A stretch of DNA of 64,000 nt. It comes from Aricia agestis. Lineage: Eukaryota; Arthropoda; Insecta; Lepidoptera; Lycaenidae. The stretch lies in assembly GCF_905147365.1 (NCBI RefSeq), contig NC_056410.1:6733501-6797500 (forward strand). Direction: 5' to 3'. The notes below the pieces were generated by a model that saw only the letters and a program-made list of their open reading frames with translations, made no database searches and had not been told where the DNA came from. The position numbers and the translations under genes are program-made. Positions within the stretch are counted from its first letter, which is position 1, and every line of letters starts with the position of its first letter. Positions 34,221 to 44,844 of the stretch are shown piece by piece.

Positions 34221-35879
34221 TCAACTTGTAGATTCTTCTTCATTTAGCAAAGGGCAGAGACGAACAAGAGGCCGACGATAACATCCGGCAATAGTGTTGA
34301 CATCAGCGACGCGAGATATCCCATCGGGCCCAGGGAATAACCTTAGTATTCGTCCAGTACGCCAACATAATGGGGAAATGGAATCCTCCTTCAATAATAC
34401 TAAGTCTCCGACCTTAAGTGCAGCCATGTTGGATTTCCATTTTGTTCGAGTCTGCAGCTCGCATATGTACTCGTTCTGCCATCTGCTCCAAAAATGTTGC
34501 CGGATCTGCTCGAGTCGTTCGTAGCGCTTGACTTGAGGCTCCTTAGAGTCACAGCTTGCAGATGGTAGCGCATTTAGTGGTCTCCCGATAAGGAAGTGCC
34601 CTGGGGAAAGGAAAAGGAAATCATCGGGAGATGAAGATAATGGGCACAACGGACGACTATTCAATATAGCCTCCACCTGTGCGAATAATGTAGTAATTTC
34701 TTCGAAGGTTAAATGGGAGTTGCCCATGACACGCCTGATATGGTGCTTGGCTGACTTAACACCAGCCTCCCAAATACCACCGAAATGAGGAGCGTACGAC
34801 GGCGTAAAAATGAATTTAATATTGGCTTGAGCTGTAAAATCAGATAATGCGTTGCTAAAATTTTCTATATACGTATTTAATTGCTTTGACGCTCCTACAA
34901 AATTGCGCCCATTATCCGAAAATATTTCAGCCGGCCTTCCGCGTCGCGACACAAATCTCTCCAATGTCATAATAAATGCTTCTTTAGTAAGATCACTTAC
35001 AGCCTCCAAATGCAGACATTTGTAACGAAGACAAACAAACAAACATAGGTAACATTTTAACAATTTTGCGCCGCGTCCCTTTCGATTAACTATATAAAAT
35101 GGGCCGGCCATGTCAATACCTACGGAATTGAACGGGAAATCAGGCGTAATGCGCTGAGTAGGTAGCTCTCCCATTTTCGGAAATAAAGTATGACCTTGAA
35201 CCCGTTTGCATCGAACACAATTATTTACGGTGGTGCGGGCAAGATGTCTACCTTTTATAGGCCAAATTGTTTGTCTTATTGTTGCTAGTAATAGCTGAGG
35301 ACCGGCGTGCATATTACGTATATGTTCATACTTAAACAATAATTTAGAAATTTGGTGAGAAGAATCTAATAAAATCGGATGAATTTTATCATATGTGTAG
35401 TTAGAGGATTTTAGACGTCCTCCAACACGTATCAAACCGTCATTATCAATAAAAGGGGATAAATTTAATAATTTTGATTTAGAACTTAGTGATTTTTTGC
35501 CTTGCAATAATTTGTATTCTAGAGGAAAGCTTTGCATTTGAGCAATTAAACATAGCGATTTAAAGGATACTGATATTTCGTCTGCTGTTAGTGATCCAAG
35601 ACGCCTCTGAGAGATATTTCGAACATTTATATTGAATATAAAACGTTTTACGTAAGCGAAAGCTCGTTGTAATCTATTAAAATTAGAAAAACGTTCAAAA
35701 TGAATAATAGACTCAAGTACGATTGCAGTCGTACTACATTTTAATTCAGGCAATTCTACGACCTTATTATGTGGATTTAAAGTGGGCCACTCGCTCTTAT
35801 CCTTTAGTAAAAATGAAGGCCCATGCCACCACAGTGTTGAATCCTGTAATTCCCTAAATCTAGAGCCGCGCGAAATCAA
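34221..35879 (-). CDS. BEL/Pao integrase portion of Pol (frameshifted second frame)
   Basis: This 552-residue frame carries the C-terminal part of Pol. A zinc-binding HHCC region is seen around residues 180-230 (EHIRNMHAG ... NNCVRCKRVQ). The integrase core has GIDMAGPFYI, SDNGRNFVG and the HFGGIWEAGVKSAK block with the third acidic residue. A DUF-type tail with KVGDLVLLKEDSISPLCWRTG, usual at the end of BEL integrases, follows. The ATG listed here is not a natural start: the frame continues the upstream polyprotein, and sequence before it (back to about 35909) still reads as Pol in this frame. Confidence 0.92.
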   Translation of the reverse strand: MISRGSRFRELQDSTLWWHGPSFLLKDKSEWPTLNPHNKVVELPELKCSTTAIVLESIIHFERFSNFNRLQRAFAYVKRFIFNINVRNISQRRLGSLTADEISVSFKSLCLIAQMQSFPLEYKLLQGKKSLSSKSKLLNLSPFIDNDGLIRVGGRLKSSNYTYDKIHPILLDSSHQISKLLFKYEHIRNMHAGPQLLLATIRQTIWPIKGRHLARTTVNNCVRCKRVQGHTLFPKMGELPTQRITPDFPFNSVGIDMAGPFYIVNRKGRGAKLLKCYLCLFVCLRYKCLHLEAVSDLTKEAFIMTLERFVSRRGRPAEIFSDNGRNFVGASKQLNTYIENFSNALSDFTAQANIKFIFTPSYAPHFGGIWEAGVKSAKHHIRRVMGNSHLTFEEITTLFAQVEAILNSRPLCPLSSSPDDFLFLSPGHFLIGRPLNALPSASCDSKEPQVKRYERLEQIRQHFWSRWQNEYICELQTRTKWKSNMAALKVGDLVLLKEDSISPLCWRTGRILRLFPGPDGISRVADVNTIAGCYRRPLVRLCPLLNEEESTS

Positions 35880-38800
35880 ATCCGCGGGATTTTGATTTGT
35901 AGGTACAACGCCAGAGGGAATTCTTAGTTTTATCTTGAATTTCGACTACTCTATTAGCTACAAAGGCTTTTAATTTTGATGCATCACTCTTTAACCATCC
36001 TAACACGACAGTAGAATCAGACCAATGAGTTATAGAATTTACAGTGAATCTTATTGACCTTGTTACACTCTCAGTAAGTCGACTGGCTAGCAAAGCAGCG
36101 CAAAGCTCTAAACGAGGTACTGAAGTGGGCTTTAGTGGCGCCACCTTGGATTTAGAACATAAAAGATTTATTTGGACATCCTCACTATGTAACGATACCG
36201 TTCTTATGTATAAACAAGCACCGTATCCTGCCAATGAAGCATCACAAAAACAATGAATATCTATAATATTATGTGAGTCGCTTAATATACATCTAGGAAT
36301 TTGAAAACTTGATAATAATGAGAGGTCCGCTGAGAACTCTTCCCACGCATCATGAATATTTTTTGGGGCTGGTTCATCCCAATGTAACTTAATTTGCCAT
36401 AATTTCTGTAACATTAATTTAGGTAACATTATATAAGGACTTAGTAGTCCAAGCGGATCAAAAATTTTGAAAGCATCCGACATTATGCTTCTTTTTGTAA
36501 TTATGGATCTAATTAAAGGTTTATTAATTGGAAAATGTAATGTATCACTGTTAGGATTCCAACCCAAGCCAAGCGTACTAGCTGCTTCACTTATAGTTAA
36601 ACTGTCTTGTATATTAATTTTAGAAGAATCAAACATAGAAATTAAATTAGTTTTGTACTTACGCAAATTTAAACCAGCCTTGTTTAATTCTCGAGATACA
36701 GAATCTTTAATATATTGCAATTCATCAATATTATTAGTGCCGGATATTAAATCGTCGACATAAAAGTCTCTCTGTATTATATCTTTAATAAGATTGTCAT
36801 CGCACTCTTCTCCTATCTGCCATAGACACCTAGTGCTTAGGTAACTGGCACATGCGGTACCGTAGGTGAGTGTGTTTAATTGCAACGTTTTTATAGGCAA
36901 TGACTCATCCTCTCTCCATAAAATGAGCTGTAGATTTCGGTCTCTAGGATGTAAATAAAATTTCTCTATATCACCGCAAATAAGATATTTATACAGACGA
37001 GCTCGAATCAAAATAAAGAATAGAGAATCCTGCATATTTGGTCCGACCATCAGTAAGTCATTAAGAGAAAAGCCAGAAGAGGAAGATGCAGAGCCATCAA
37101 AAACCACACGAAGTTTAGTTGATTCGCTGGTGATTTTAAATACTGCGTGATGACATAAAAAGTAAGATGGGTTTGGTTTATTGACAGGTGATTCAGATAG
37201 ATGGCCTAAATTTTCATATTCTTTTATGAATGCAATATATTGCTTCTTTAGTGAAGGATTTCTTCTAAAACGTTTCTCTAGATTCAAAAAACGCCTTTTA
37301 GCAAGCTCGAATGAATCTCCTAAACAAGTAGGTGAATCACGAAGAGGAAGTCTAACTCTAAATCTACCTGACGATAATCGTATTGTATTGGCATTGAAAT
37401 GATCTTCACATGCTACCTCTGTCGCACTTAAAATCGTTTTCTGTGGCACTTCCTCTAATTGCCAAAATTTTGTGAGCTGCTGGTTTAAATCAGTATCAAT
37501 TATTTCTACTTCGTTATTAACAATATTACTGTTAGAGAATTTTACATTATTATTTATTGAACCACCTACTAGCCACCCTAGAACCGAATTTTGTAATTTA
37601 GGTTTATTTTCACCTAATGATATTTGTTCATTTATTAAGAGATCCCAAAAAACATCGGCTCCTATAAGTATATCTATAGGAGCTGGGCGATTAAAATCTG
37701 GATCGGCCAATTGTAAATGACTAGGTATATTTAATAATTTTATATCTATTGGAGCCTTTGGTAAAACCCCAGTAATTGTGTCTAGAACTAAACAATTTAT
37801 TTTAGTTGTAAAACAATTATAAAGTGATCTCATTTGTACCACACATCCCTCATTAATATTATTATCGGAGTTATGACCTATACCTATGACCTTCATAGAA
37901 ACAGGATTTGTTTTAATTGACAACCTTTCAAGCATAGATTTTGTGATAAAGGATGTTTGACTGCCTGAATCTAATAAAGTGCGTACCATTATTGGCTCGT
38001 TGGCTGAATTGAAAACATAAATTTGGGCAGTTGATAATAAAACTTGACTATAGTTTTCTTTGCTAGAAATATTTGAAATAATACACGAATCATTACCTTG
38101 AGCATCGGTGACTTTAGATTGATCAACTGAATGCAGTAATGTATTATGTCGTTTTTGGCAAATTTTACAAGGCCCCATTCGACATTCGCTTACAGGGTGA
38201 CCTTGCCTCAAACAATTATTACATAGTTTATACTTAGATATATCATTCAACTTATCCCTTATAGATTTGGATTTAAATATGGGACAATCATAAATTCTAT
38301 GGTTGCCGTCGCAAACAATGCACTTATATTGTTGACTGCTGTTTTTATTTGTAGCAGCAACGAAGGACTTAGAAATATTATTATTATTTGGTCTGATATT
38401 GTGGCTAAAAAACCGCTGTTTATTATTGTTGCTTGACATTGAACTATTTATTTTTAGGGAGTTACAATCAGACCTAACATTATTACGCATCGATTCTAAA
38501 ATGTATGCACGATCAATTAAAAATTTATTAAATTCTTCTAAACTCGGAATGTCACCTAAATTATTGCGCTGTTCTTCCCATTTCATAAGTGTTTGCGCAT
38601 CGAGCTTAGAAGATACCAAAAAAATTATCAAAGTATCCCAGTTTTCTGTACATTGCCCTAGACTGGCTAAGGCGCGTAGGTTTTTAGTCACGTGGTCAAC
38701 TAGATAACGCAATGAAGTGTCCGATTCACGAGTAATTTTTTCAATATTAAATAAAGATTTTAAGTGATGGTTTGTTATCAATTTTTTATTGTTGTAACGA

Positions 38801-39426
38801 TCATAAAGTAATTGAAAGGCGTTATTGTAATTTGATGATGAAACCTCAATATTAGATATGACACGAGCCGCATCACCTTCTAGGTATGAAAGTAAATAAT
38901 GAAATTTTTGTATCAAAGATAAGCGCTTGTTATTATGAATTAGATTAGTGAATGTGTCGCGAAACTCGAGCCAGCGAAAATACGATCCATCAAACTTAGC
39001 AATTTGTATTTGAGGTAAGGCAATGTTGTATTCAGTGTTGTCGACACTGCACTGAGCTTCATGAAATAAAGATTCGCGGCGTTTCTTGTCTTGTTCAAAA
39101 GTTTTTAATTCGTTTTGTTGTTCGATCATATTTTTAGCCATTGCAGTACAATATATGAAATCTTGTTCAATACACTCTCTTTCATCCAGCTCAGAGTCTA
39201 AATTTCCAGAATTAATTAATTCAATCTGAGTTTGCAACTCATCATATTTAGCAGAGAGACCTTCGAAACGGCCAATCTTTAGTGACAGTTCGGCTAATTC
39301 AATGCTACTTAAGGTAGGTTGCCCTGTTATATTATTTAAATAATTTTTAAATTTAGTAATTTGACCCTTAATGGAACTTCTTTTTAAAGTTAAGTCCCTT
39401 AAGGAAGAATCTTTAAATTCTGTCAT
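35860..39426 (-). CDS. BEL/Pao Gag-Pol: gag, protease, reverse transcriptase, RNase H
   Basis: A 1188-residue frame. An N-terminal coiled Gag region is followed by the DUF1759-type block (IAKFDGSYFRWLEFRDTF, about 140-190). Zinc-knuckle cysteines lie at about 365-435 (CIVCDGNHRIYDCPIF and CNNCLRQGHPVSECRMG). The aspartic protease DSG is at 486 (TLLDSGSQTSF). The reverse transcriptase has LRVVFDGSASSSSG and the catalytic YVDD at 889. RNase H follows with CFCDASLAGYG near 1060. The last 15 or so residues are out of frame: at about 35909 a small indel shifts the reading frame, and the true continuation is in the neighbouring frame. Everything upstream of that point is intact, with no internal stop. 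Confidence 0.95.
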   Translation of the reverse strand: MTEFKDSSLRDLTLKRSSIKGQITKFKNYLNNITGQPTLSSIELAELSLKIGRFEGLSAKYDELQTQIELINSGNLDSELDERECIEQDFIYCTAMAKNMIEQQNELKTFEQDKKRRESLFHEAQCSVDNTEYNIALPQIQIAKFDGSYFRWLEFRDTFTNLIHNNKRLSLIQKFHYLLSYLEGDAARVISNIEVSSSNYNNAFQLLYDRYNNKKLITNHHLKSLFNIEKITRESDTSLRYLVDHVTKNLRALASLGQCTENWDTLIIFLVSSKLDAQTLMKWEEQRNNLGDIPSLEEFNKFLIDRAYILESMRNNVRSDCNSLKINSSMSSNNNKQRFFSHNIRPNNNNISKSFVAATNKNSSQQYKCIVCDGNHRIYDCPIFKSKSIRDKLNDISKYKLCNNCLRQGHPVSECRMGPCKICQKRHNTLLHSVDQSKVTDAQGNDSCIISNISSKENYSQVLLSTAQIYVFNSANEPIMVRTLLDSGSQTSFITKSMLERLSIKTNPVSMKVIGIGHNSDNNINEGCVVQMRSLYNCFTTKINCLVLDTITGVLPKAPIDIKLLNIPSHLQLADPDFNRPAPIDILIGADVFWDLLINEQISLGENKPKLQNSVLGWLVGGSINNNVKFSNSNIVNNEVEIIDTDLNQQLTKFWQLEEVPQKTILSATEVACEDHFNANTIRLSSGRFRVRLPLRDSPTCLGDSFELAKRRFLNLEKRFRRNPSLKKQYIAFIKEYENLGHLSESPVNKPNPSYFLCHHAVFKITSESTKLRVVFDGSASSSSGFSLNDLLMVGPNMQDSLFFILIRARLYKYLICGDIEKFYLHPRDRNLQLILWREDESLPIKTLQLNTLTYGTACASYLSTRCLWQIGEECDDNLIKDIIQRDFYVDDLISGTNNIDELQYIKDSVSRELNKAGLNLRKYKTNLISMFDSSKINIQDSLTISEAASTLGLGWNPNSDTLHFPINKPLIRSIITKRSIMSDAFKIFDPLGLLSPYIMLPKLMLQKLWQIKLHWDEPAPKNIHDAWEEFSADLSLLSSFQIPRCILSDSHNIIDIHCFCDASLAGYGACLYIRTVSLHSEDVQINLLCSKSKVAPLKPTSVPRLELCAALLASRLTESVTRSIRFTVNSITHWSDSTVVLGWLKSDASKLKAFVANRVVEIQDKTKNSLWRCTYKSKSRGFDFARL

Positions 39427-40223
39427 TTTACTTATATACTTGGTCTAGTAAATTTGTATATAAGAGATATTTAAAAACTCGTCGAAACAAAAAATGAGAT
39501 TTGACAAAATAATAAAAATCTCTTAACTGATACGCTCCTCAATTGGTGATAGATAGGAAGCCGGAGGCGCACAGTAGCTGATCTCTCGTACTGAAGAACG
39601 GCACCAACACCAAGCGTATCCTGGACAGCGACCCTGGAATAGTCGGCAAATTTGTTTTAATATTTGACCAATACAAGGCTAAAAGTAAATCAAATGTGTC
39701 TTGTTTTATAATATATTTGCACCAACTATTGTATTGACACGTAATGAGAGTTATTACGTGCAAAATTTACGGAAATCGTAATAATTTTAAAAGACAATTT
39801 TAAGAAACTGTTAATAATAGATTGTTATCGTATTTAAATCAAAGATTTTTAATATCTAGGACTTATAAGTTTTACACGAACCGACACGTAGTCACAAGGT
39901 GAAAGCTATTTGAATTGATTTTGGGGAAAATATGGATAATTTGGTATAAGGATGCTGTTTAGAAAGTGAAGAGGAAATAGCAGGGCACTTATCTTGGGAT
40001 TAATGCTGCGAGGTGATGCTTTTGCTGCGTCACTGCCCGGCGAGGTCCAATGTGTCCCGTCTTCCTGAATTACTCCACGGCCCGAACTACCCGTCGCAGG
40101 AACAACGAAGACGATGCTGTGCGATGACACGTAGCCGATGTGGAGCCTTGTGTTCGCTGGTACAAGTACTTTGTTCTCACACGAAGTCCAAAGTCCGGAT
40201 GTACAATTTTGGGAATTGTACTG
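39427..40223 (-). other. 5' leader of the BEL/Pao element
   Basis: About 800 bp between the primer site and the first Gag ATG. A 123-residue frame crosses it (39906-40277), but it runs into the LTR and shows no family motif. I treat it as non-coding leader. Confidence 0.6.
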
Positions 40224-40240
40224 TCCTGTCACGGTCGCCA
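40224..40240 (-). other. Primer binding site, tRNA-Arg type
   Basis: One base inside the 5' LTR, the plus strand reads TCCTGTCACGGTCGCCA, which looks like the 3' end (with CCA) of an insect tRNA-Arg(UCG). The minus strand is therefore its complement, TGGCGACCGTGACAGGA. The tRNA identity is from memory. Confidence 0.8.
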
Positions 40241-40241
40241 A

Positions 40242-40487
40242 TGTTTCGTCTCGTAGGGAACGATATGGAATTTCCAAAAGAAACTCGAAAAAATGAATTT
40301 AGAAGATATAATCTGAATTATTACAATATTTAACTTGTGTTGAAGCGAAAGTCGCAGTTAGAAGTATGGCAAAAAAAAAAAAATTTTCTACCGTCAATTC
40401 TACAATAATTATACATGACGTAAAAATATCTTAAATAATCAAACGCCTGATAGATAAAAATAGCAAACTAACTATCGGGCGTGAACA
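40242..40487 (-). repeat. 5' LTR of the BEL/Pao element
   Basis: 246 bp, TG...CA ends. Compared with the other LTR it has one A/G change (near 40267) and a different A-tract length or interruption near 40371-40383. Confidence 0.95.
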
Positions 40488-40964
40488 ATTAATAACCTTT
40501 GACTTTTGATAGTGTTATGATAAATCTTAATTAAACAAAGCAATAATTAAATATGTAATTTACCTAAATTACCAATGGGCGGTGACTGGTGGGGCCGCAA
40601 ACATTTTTTTATACCAGGGGGGGAAAAAGACTATAATAAACATAGCAATATGAATAGAGCATATTATTAAAATCTAATTAATAATAATATTAAAGACAAA
40701 TATTGAAAAAAGCAGCAATTTCTTAACAATTTTAGTATAAATAAACAAACATTAACATAAAATATCACAATTCACAATGTCAGTCTGCAAAAAACTTAAT
40801 TGTATAACATATTGCATTGTTATTCCCATTATAGTAACAACTCCCTCTGAATGCAGTGATGATGAAGATAAAATTAATATTATATTTTTATCTTAACTCT
40901 TCTTTTCCAGTTTTCACCTTAAAAATCCCAAAATATAGTTCAATGTAGGTTCTAACCCCTAACT

Positions 40965-42389
40965 TTATTGTTGCCCGCAATCTTGTGCAACCTGAGCTTT
41001 TGCAGAGTAAATAACATCATTTATTCCCACACCATCATAACTGCTACCGACCAATGACAGTGGCAGGTTCTTGCTCTGTACATACTCCCTTATTTTGTCG
41101 ACCCTCGAATAATGTCCTACAACATATTGTGGAATGCATTTATCTAAAATACTAACATTAAAAGCTGCCACTTTCTCCTCTATCTTGAGAATTGATTTTA
41201 TTTCCTTCATTGCTATATTATAAAGCTCCTCTTTTGTAATGTCGGGGCCAAACTTTTCATTAAACCATCTACCTCCTAACATGACAGTCAGGACTGTGCC
41301 ATTCTGGTCTGGTATACAGCAGGAATCAAATACGACACCTAGTATTGGGGAGTTCTCTAGTGGAGGTACTAGGAACCCAAATGCAGGAGACACAAGAGGT
41401 TTGTCTGTTGCAAAATATAAATTTACAATTCCCACAGTCACAAATGGTATTCCTTTCAGATGTTCAGCAAGTTCGGGGTGCTGTTTATTAACAAGTTTAG
41501 CTAAAACATGAGATGGTATTGAAGAGTACACATGACTGGCGTCCAAAACTTGGCCATCAGTCTTTTTCACTTTTACTAAGCTGGAGTCAACAAATTCCAG
41601 TTCCTCCACCTTACTATTCAATTGTATATCTATATCTTTATTTTTGAGATAGTTCATCAGAGTTTTTGGGAAAATTTGTAGACCTCCTTTCAAAGAGTAA
41701 ACATTCCATCTCTCTTCTTTTGCTCTCTTTGCCAATTCACTCATCTCTAAATTGCCATTATTATTTTCTTTGAATATGGACTTGACCATTCCTTTGATAA
41801 CACTACCGTGGTTTTGCTCATATTCAAAAAGAGTTTTCATTAAAAACTTTACTGAAATTTCTTTAGCATCACCGGCACATATCCCACAAATCATTGGAGA
41901 TATGGCATAGTCAGCTATTTCTTTCCCAAATCTTCGCTCAACAAAATTGTAAATTGAATCCTCATTCAAAGACTTGTGCGGCTGTGTGAGGTCATTCAAT
42001 GCGGCGTATATTAGAGGTTTTGAAAATGGTTCGTTTTTTTTGAAAACACTTTTTAAGCTTGATGGCAGAAGGTGTAAACTTTTGTTGACATATATCATTC
42101 TATTTTTAGCTGCTGGGTGATCGGGAGTTATAGCGGATACGTGCTCGCTGAGTCCTAAATCCTGCATCATGTTCAGAGTATTTAGTCCTGTTGGGCCTTT
42201 TGGTCTGATCGTCCGAGGGCCCTGTTCGAATATGTAATCTTTAGTGCGTATAGACTTGATCCACCCCCCGCAGTAGTCGGTGGCTTCTAGAAGACATACT
42301 TTTAAATTGTTGCAGTATAAACCATTCTTCAACAAATAGTAACCTGTTGATAAGCCGCCCAGGCCACCGCCAAGAATTACAGCCATCAC
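40965..42389 (-). CDS. Ppox: Protoporphyrinogen oxidase, intronless
   Basis: A single uninterrupted frame of 474 residues, the usual length of animal PPOX. The enzyme uses FAD and oxygen to turn protoporphyrinogen IX into protoporphyrin IX, the next-to-last step of haem synthesis, on the inner mitochondrial membrane. The dinucleotide-binding motif GGGLGGLSTGYYL begins at residue 7, directly after the start, as in other PPOX proteins. CLLEATDYCGGWIKS and FEQGPRTIRPKGPTGLNTL follow. The C-terminal FAD-contact block is SLVGSSYDGVGINDVIYSA. The central RRFGKEIADYAISPMICGICAGDA is typical. The second Met (residue 2) could equally be the start. The absence of introns could mean the coding region is naturally in one exon or that this is a retrocopy. 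It has no disruption and no poly-A tract, so I take it as the functional gene. The stop codon overlaps an AATAAA hexamer. Confidence 0.95.
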   Translation of the reverse strand: MMAVILGGGLGGLSTGYYLLKNGLYCNNLKVCLLEATDYCGGWIKSIRTKDYIFEQGPRTIRPKGPTGLNTLNMMQDLGLSEHVSAITPDHPAAKNRMIYVNKSLHLLPSSLKSVFKKNEPFSKPLIYAALNDLTQPHKSLNEDSIYNFVERRFGKEIADYAISPMICGICAGDAKEISVKFLMKTLFEYEQNHGSVIKGMVKSIFKENNNGNLEMSELAKRAKEERWNVYSLKGGLQIFPKTLMNYLKNKDIDIQLNSKVEELEFVDSSLVKVKKTDGQVLDASHVYSSIPSHVLAKLVNKQHPELAEHLKGIPFVTVGIVNLYFATDKPLVSPAFGFLVPPLENSPILGVVFDSCCIPDQNGTVLTVMLGGRWFNEKFGPDITKEELYNIAMKEIKSILKIEEKVAAFNVSILDKCIPQYVVGHYSRVDKIREYVQSKNLPLSLVGSSYDGVGINDVIYSAKAQVAQDCGQQ

Positions 42390-42925
42390 TGTAAATTATA
42401 TTTCCTATGTAAGATCTGAAATGTTCCCTACTTATAAATAATGGTTAACTCTATTATTAATTATTATTAAATAGAAATTTAATGTCTTATTTAACACGAA
42501 TAGCCAAAATAATGTTTTTTTGCTTACTTGACACAAAGCAAAATTCAAAACAGCTGACCATGACAGTTGACACTGACAATATTTTTTTTAAATCGTATAA
42601 AACAGGTACAATATGATACTGTAGAGTTTTTTTTAGCAGCACTTTAATCGTTATAGTTTAATGAACATTTAGCAGCACTGGGGAGTAAGAGGTTAATGAA
42701 CATTATTATAATTTGTATTCTTCATGTACCACAATATGTAATAAACTATTATTATTACAATTCGAAGAAAAAGTACTTAGATAACTGAATATCTACTGTT
42801 AAAACCACAGACGTTAAAACAGTAGAGTCGGCAACACTGTTGCCCGCCCGCCTGGACGGAGAGTCTTGGTCTTTCTAGTTCCCGGAGCCCCTTAACCAAG
42901 CTGCTGGAAGGTACTTAGCTGTTTT

Positions 42926-44000
42926 CGTAAGGCACTGGCGTGGTATATATGCGTCGATACCTACATCTTCTTATACTTATACTAGACGTTCCGCGCGGCT
43001 TCGCCCGCGTATATTAGATATTTCACAGACAAATAATTAGTCCACAAAAAATAGCCTATGATCCTTTACGTGGTCTACTTCTTATCTGTGCCAAACAATA
43101 GAAAAATTGCTGCAGTAGTTCGTGAGATAAGCCCTTTTTAAAAAAAATCCCCCGTTTTTTCCACATTTTCCCCTACTTCTTCGCTCCTATTAGTTTTAGC
43201 ATGATAAAATATTATAGCGTATAGCCTTAGCTGTTTCGTTTTATTTTGTTGCTCTATTCCCCTAGGTATATTAACTTTATGTTATCAATATAAAAAGTAG
43301 CCAGTAGCCGATTCTCAGACCTACTGAATATGCATATAAAATTTGGTAAAAAAACAGAGCCGTTTCGGAGGAGTAGTGTAGGTACAGGTAGACAGGAGAA
43401 TTTTATCTTTACTAATATTATAAAGCGGAAGAGTTTGTTTGTTTGTTTGAACGCGCTAATCTCAGAAACTACTGATCCGATTCGAAAAATTATTTCAGTG
43501 TAAGATAGCTCATTTATCGAGGAAGGCTATAGGCTATATTTTATCACGATAAGACTAATAGGAGCGAAGAACTAGAGGTAAGTGTGGAAAAAACGGTCGG
43601 ACATTATTTGAAAGGGCTTATTTGAACGCGCTAATCTCAGGAACTACTGGTCCGATTTGAAAAATTATTTCAGTGTTAGATAGCATATTTATCGAAGAAG
43701 GCTATACGCTATAATATTTTATCATGCTAAAACTAATAGGAGCGAAGAAGTAGGGGAAAATGTGGAAAAAACGGGGGATTTTTTTTAAAAAGGGCTTATC
43801 TCACGAACTACTGCAGCAATTTTTCTATTGTTTGGCACAGATAAGAAGTAGACCACGTAAAGGATCATAGGCTATTTTTTGTGGACTAATTATTTGTCTG
43901 TGAAATATCTAATATACGCGGGCGAAGCCGCGCGGAACGTCTAGTATAAGTATAAGAAGATGTAGGTATCGACGCATATATACCACGCCAGTGCCTTACG
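42926..44000. mobile_element. Inverted pair of Helitron-like elements (foldback)
   Basis: The arms 42926-43231 and 43697-44000 are reverse complements. They start CGTAAGGCACTGGCGTGGTA, include the hairpin end GCGCGGCTTCGCCCGCG, and run into TTTTTCCACATTTTCCCC. Between them, from TTTACTAATATTATAAAGCG (43410), is a plus-strand copy with two direct internal repeats of about 170 bp (43448-43620, 43621-43790), each starting TTTGAACGCGCTAATCTCAG. It ends GCGCGGAACGTCTAGTA. Confidence 0.75.
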
Positions 44001-44127
44001 ACTGGCGACTGCTCTCCACAGCAATGTTTTATCTGCCGTAAATGAGATTATCCTTTTAGGACAGTACATGAGCCGTGAGACGCGAAATAGGGTCGCAGTT
44101 GTGGTGTCGCGGGCTGATAATGAATTT
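43246..44127 (+). repeat. 882-bp direct duplication, copy 1
   Basis: From TTGTTGCTCTATTCCCCTAG to GCTGATAATGAATTT. I found no difference from 44845-45726; the offset is a constant 1599 bp. Confidence 0.9.
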
Positions 44128-44844
44128 GCTGAAATATGGCATGAATATACTTAAAAGGAAAGGAAAAACGGAAAGGGCATTGAATACTTTTTATTCCAGA
44201 AAAATGTAGAGTTCCTCCTCGATAAACTAGATAATTTTGGCGCAACGGACTTGCGGGCCGCTTGCTTGGTGAAGAAGTACCTTAAAATGACTGTAATTTA
44301 AGTAAATCCTGTAACCTGTTGCAAAATGAAAGGTAGTTTTAGTATTTAAAAACGAAGTATTTTCATTTTATCTTAAGAGGATACACCAAGGGCGAGAGAA
44401 ATTGAAAATAGGTATTTGAAAATGTATTGCTGTCTCACCAATCTCAAGTCTCCCACCGCAGAGCGCGATAGAGACAACACGACAAAAGTTCTAATAAAAG
44501 AACAGAAAATCTTCGATTCGTTGTCCGCTGATTCCTTCTCCAAAACTTAACCAATTTAAGTACTTTTTTCATTAAGAATTAAAGCAAGGCGCCTTGAGCT
44601 GTGTTCCTATGTTTTATTTTTTTGTATATTCTAGCCAGTTTTGTTTTCTGGGTGTTTGAACAGAGAGAAAAATCTGGCCATTTTTTGGGTTTTTGGATGT
44701 TCTTATCTTTTTTAATAAGTACCCTAATTTAAGATGACAAATCGGATGACCGAGCTTTGCTCGGTATGGCAAACCACTGTTTCGTGTTACACATATTTTT
44801 AACACAGATGAAAACCAATTTTGGTTACGTTTGACAGCTCGAGA
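44128..44844. other. 717-bp spacer between the duplicated blocks
   Basis: It contains a reverse Helitron-like remnant (44165-44265, ATTTTGGCGCAACGGACTTG) and the hairpin GACCGAGCTTTGCTCGGT (about 44753-44770) of the 28533-type Helitron family. No gene seen. Confidence 0.6.

Larger units (their letters stand above)
33946..40487 (-). mobile_element. Young BEL/Pao LTR retrotransposon, nearly intact
   Basis: This 6.5-kb element has LTRs at 33946-34192 and 40242-40487 and a 5-bp target duplication ATTAA on both sides (33941-33945, 40488-40492). A tRNA-Arg primer site and a purine tract sit at the proper ends. The order gag, protease, reverse transcriptase, RNase H, integrase with a pepsin-like DSG site and YVDD marks the BEL/Pao group. 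The LTRs differ by one substitution and a poly-A variation, so insertion was recent. The coding region is split by one frameshift at about 35909. No envelope gene is seen. It lies between the convergent DCTN4 and PPOX genes and interrupts neither. Confidence 0.96.

Noticed and set aside
34294..38707. Several plus-strand frames of 70-102 residues across the BEL/Pao element
   Set aside because: They are antisense shadows of gag and pol.
39906..40333. Two overlapping frames of 106 and 123 residues at the 5' end of the BEL/Pao element
   Set aside because: They run through the LTR, primer site and leader without any conserved domain.
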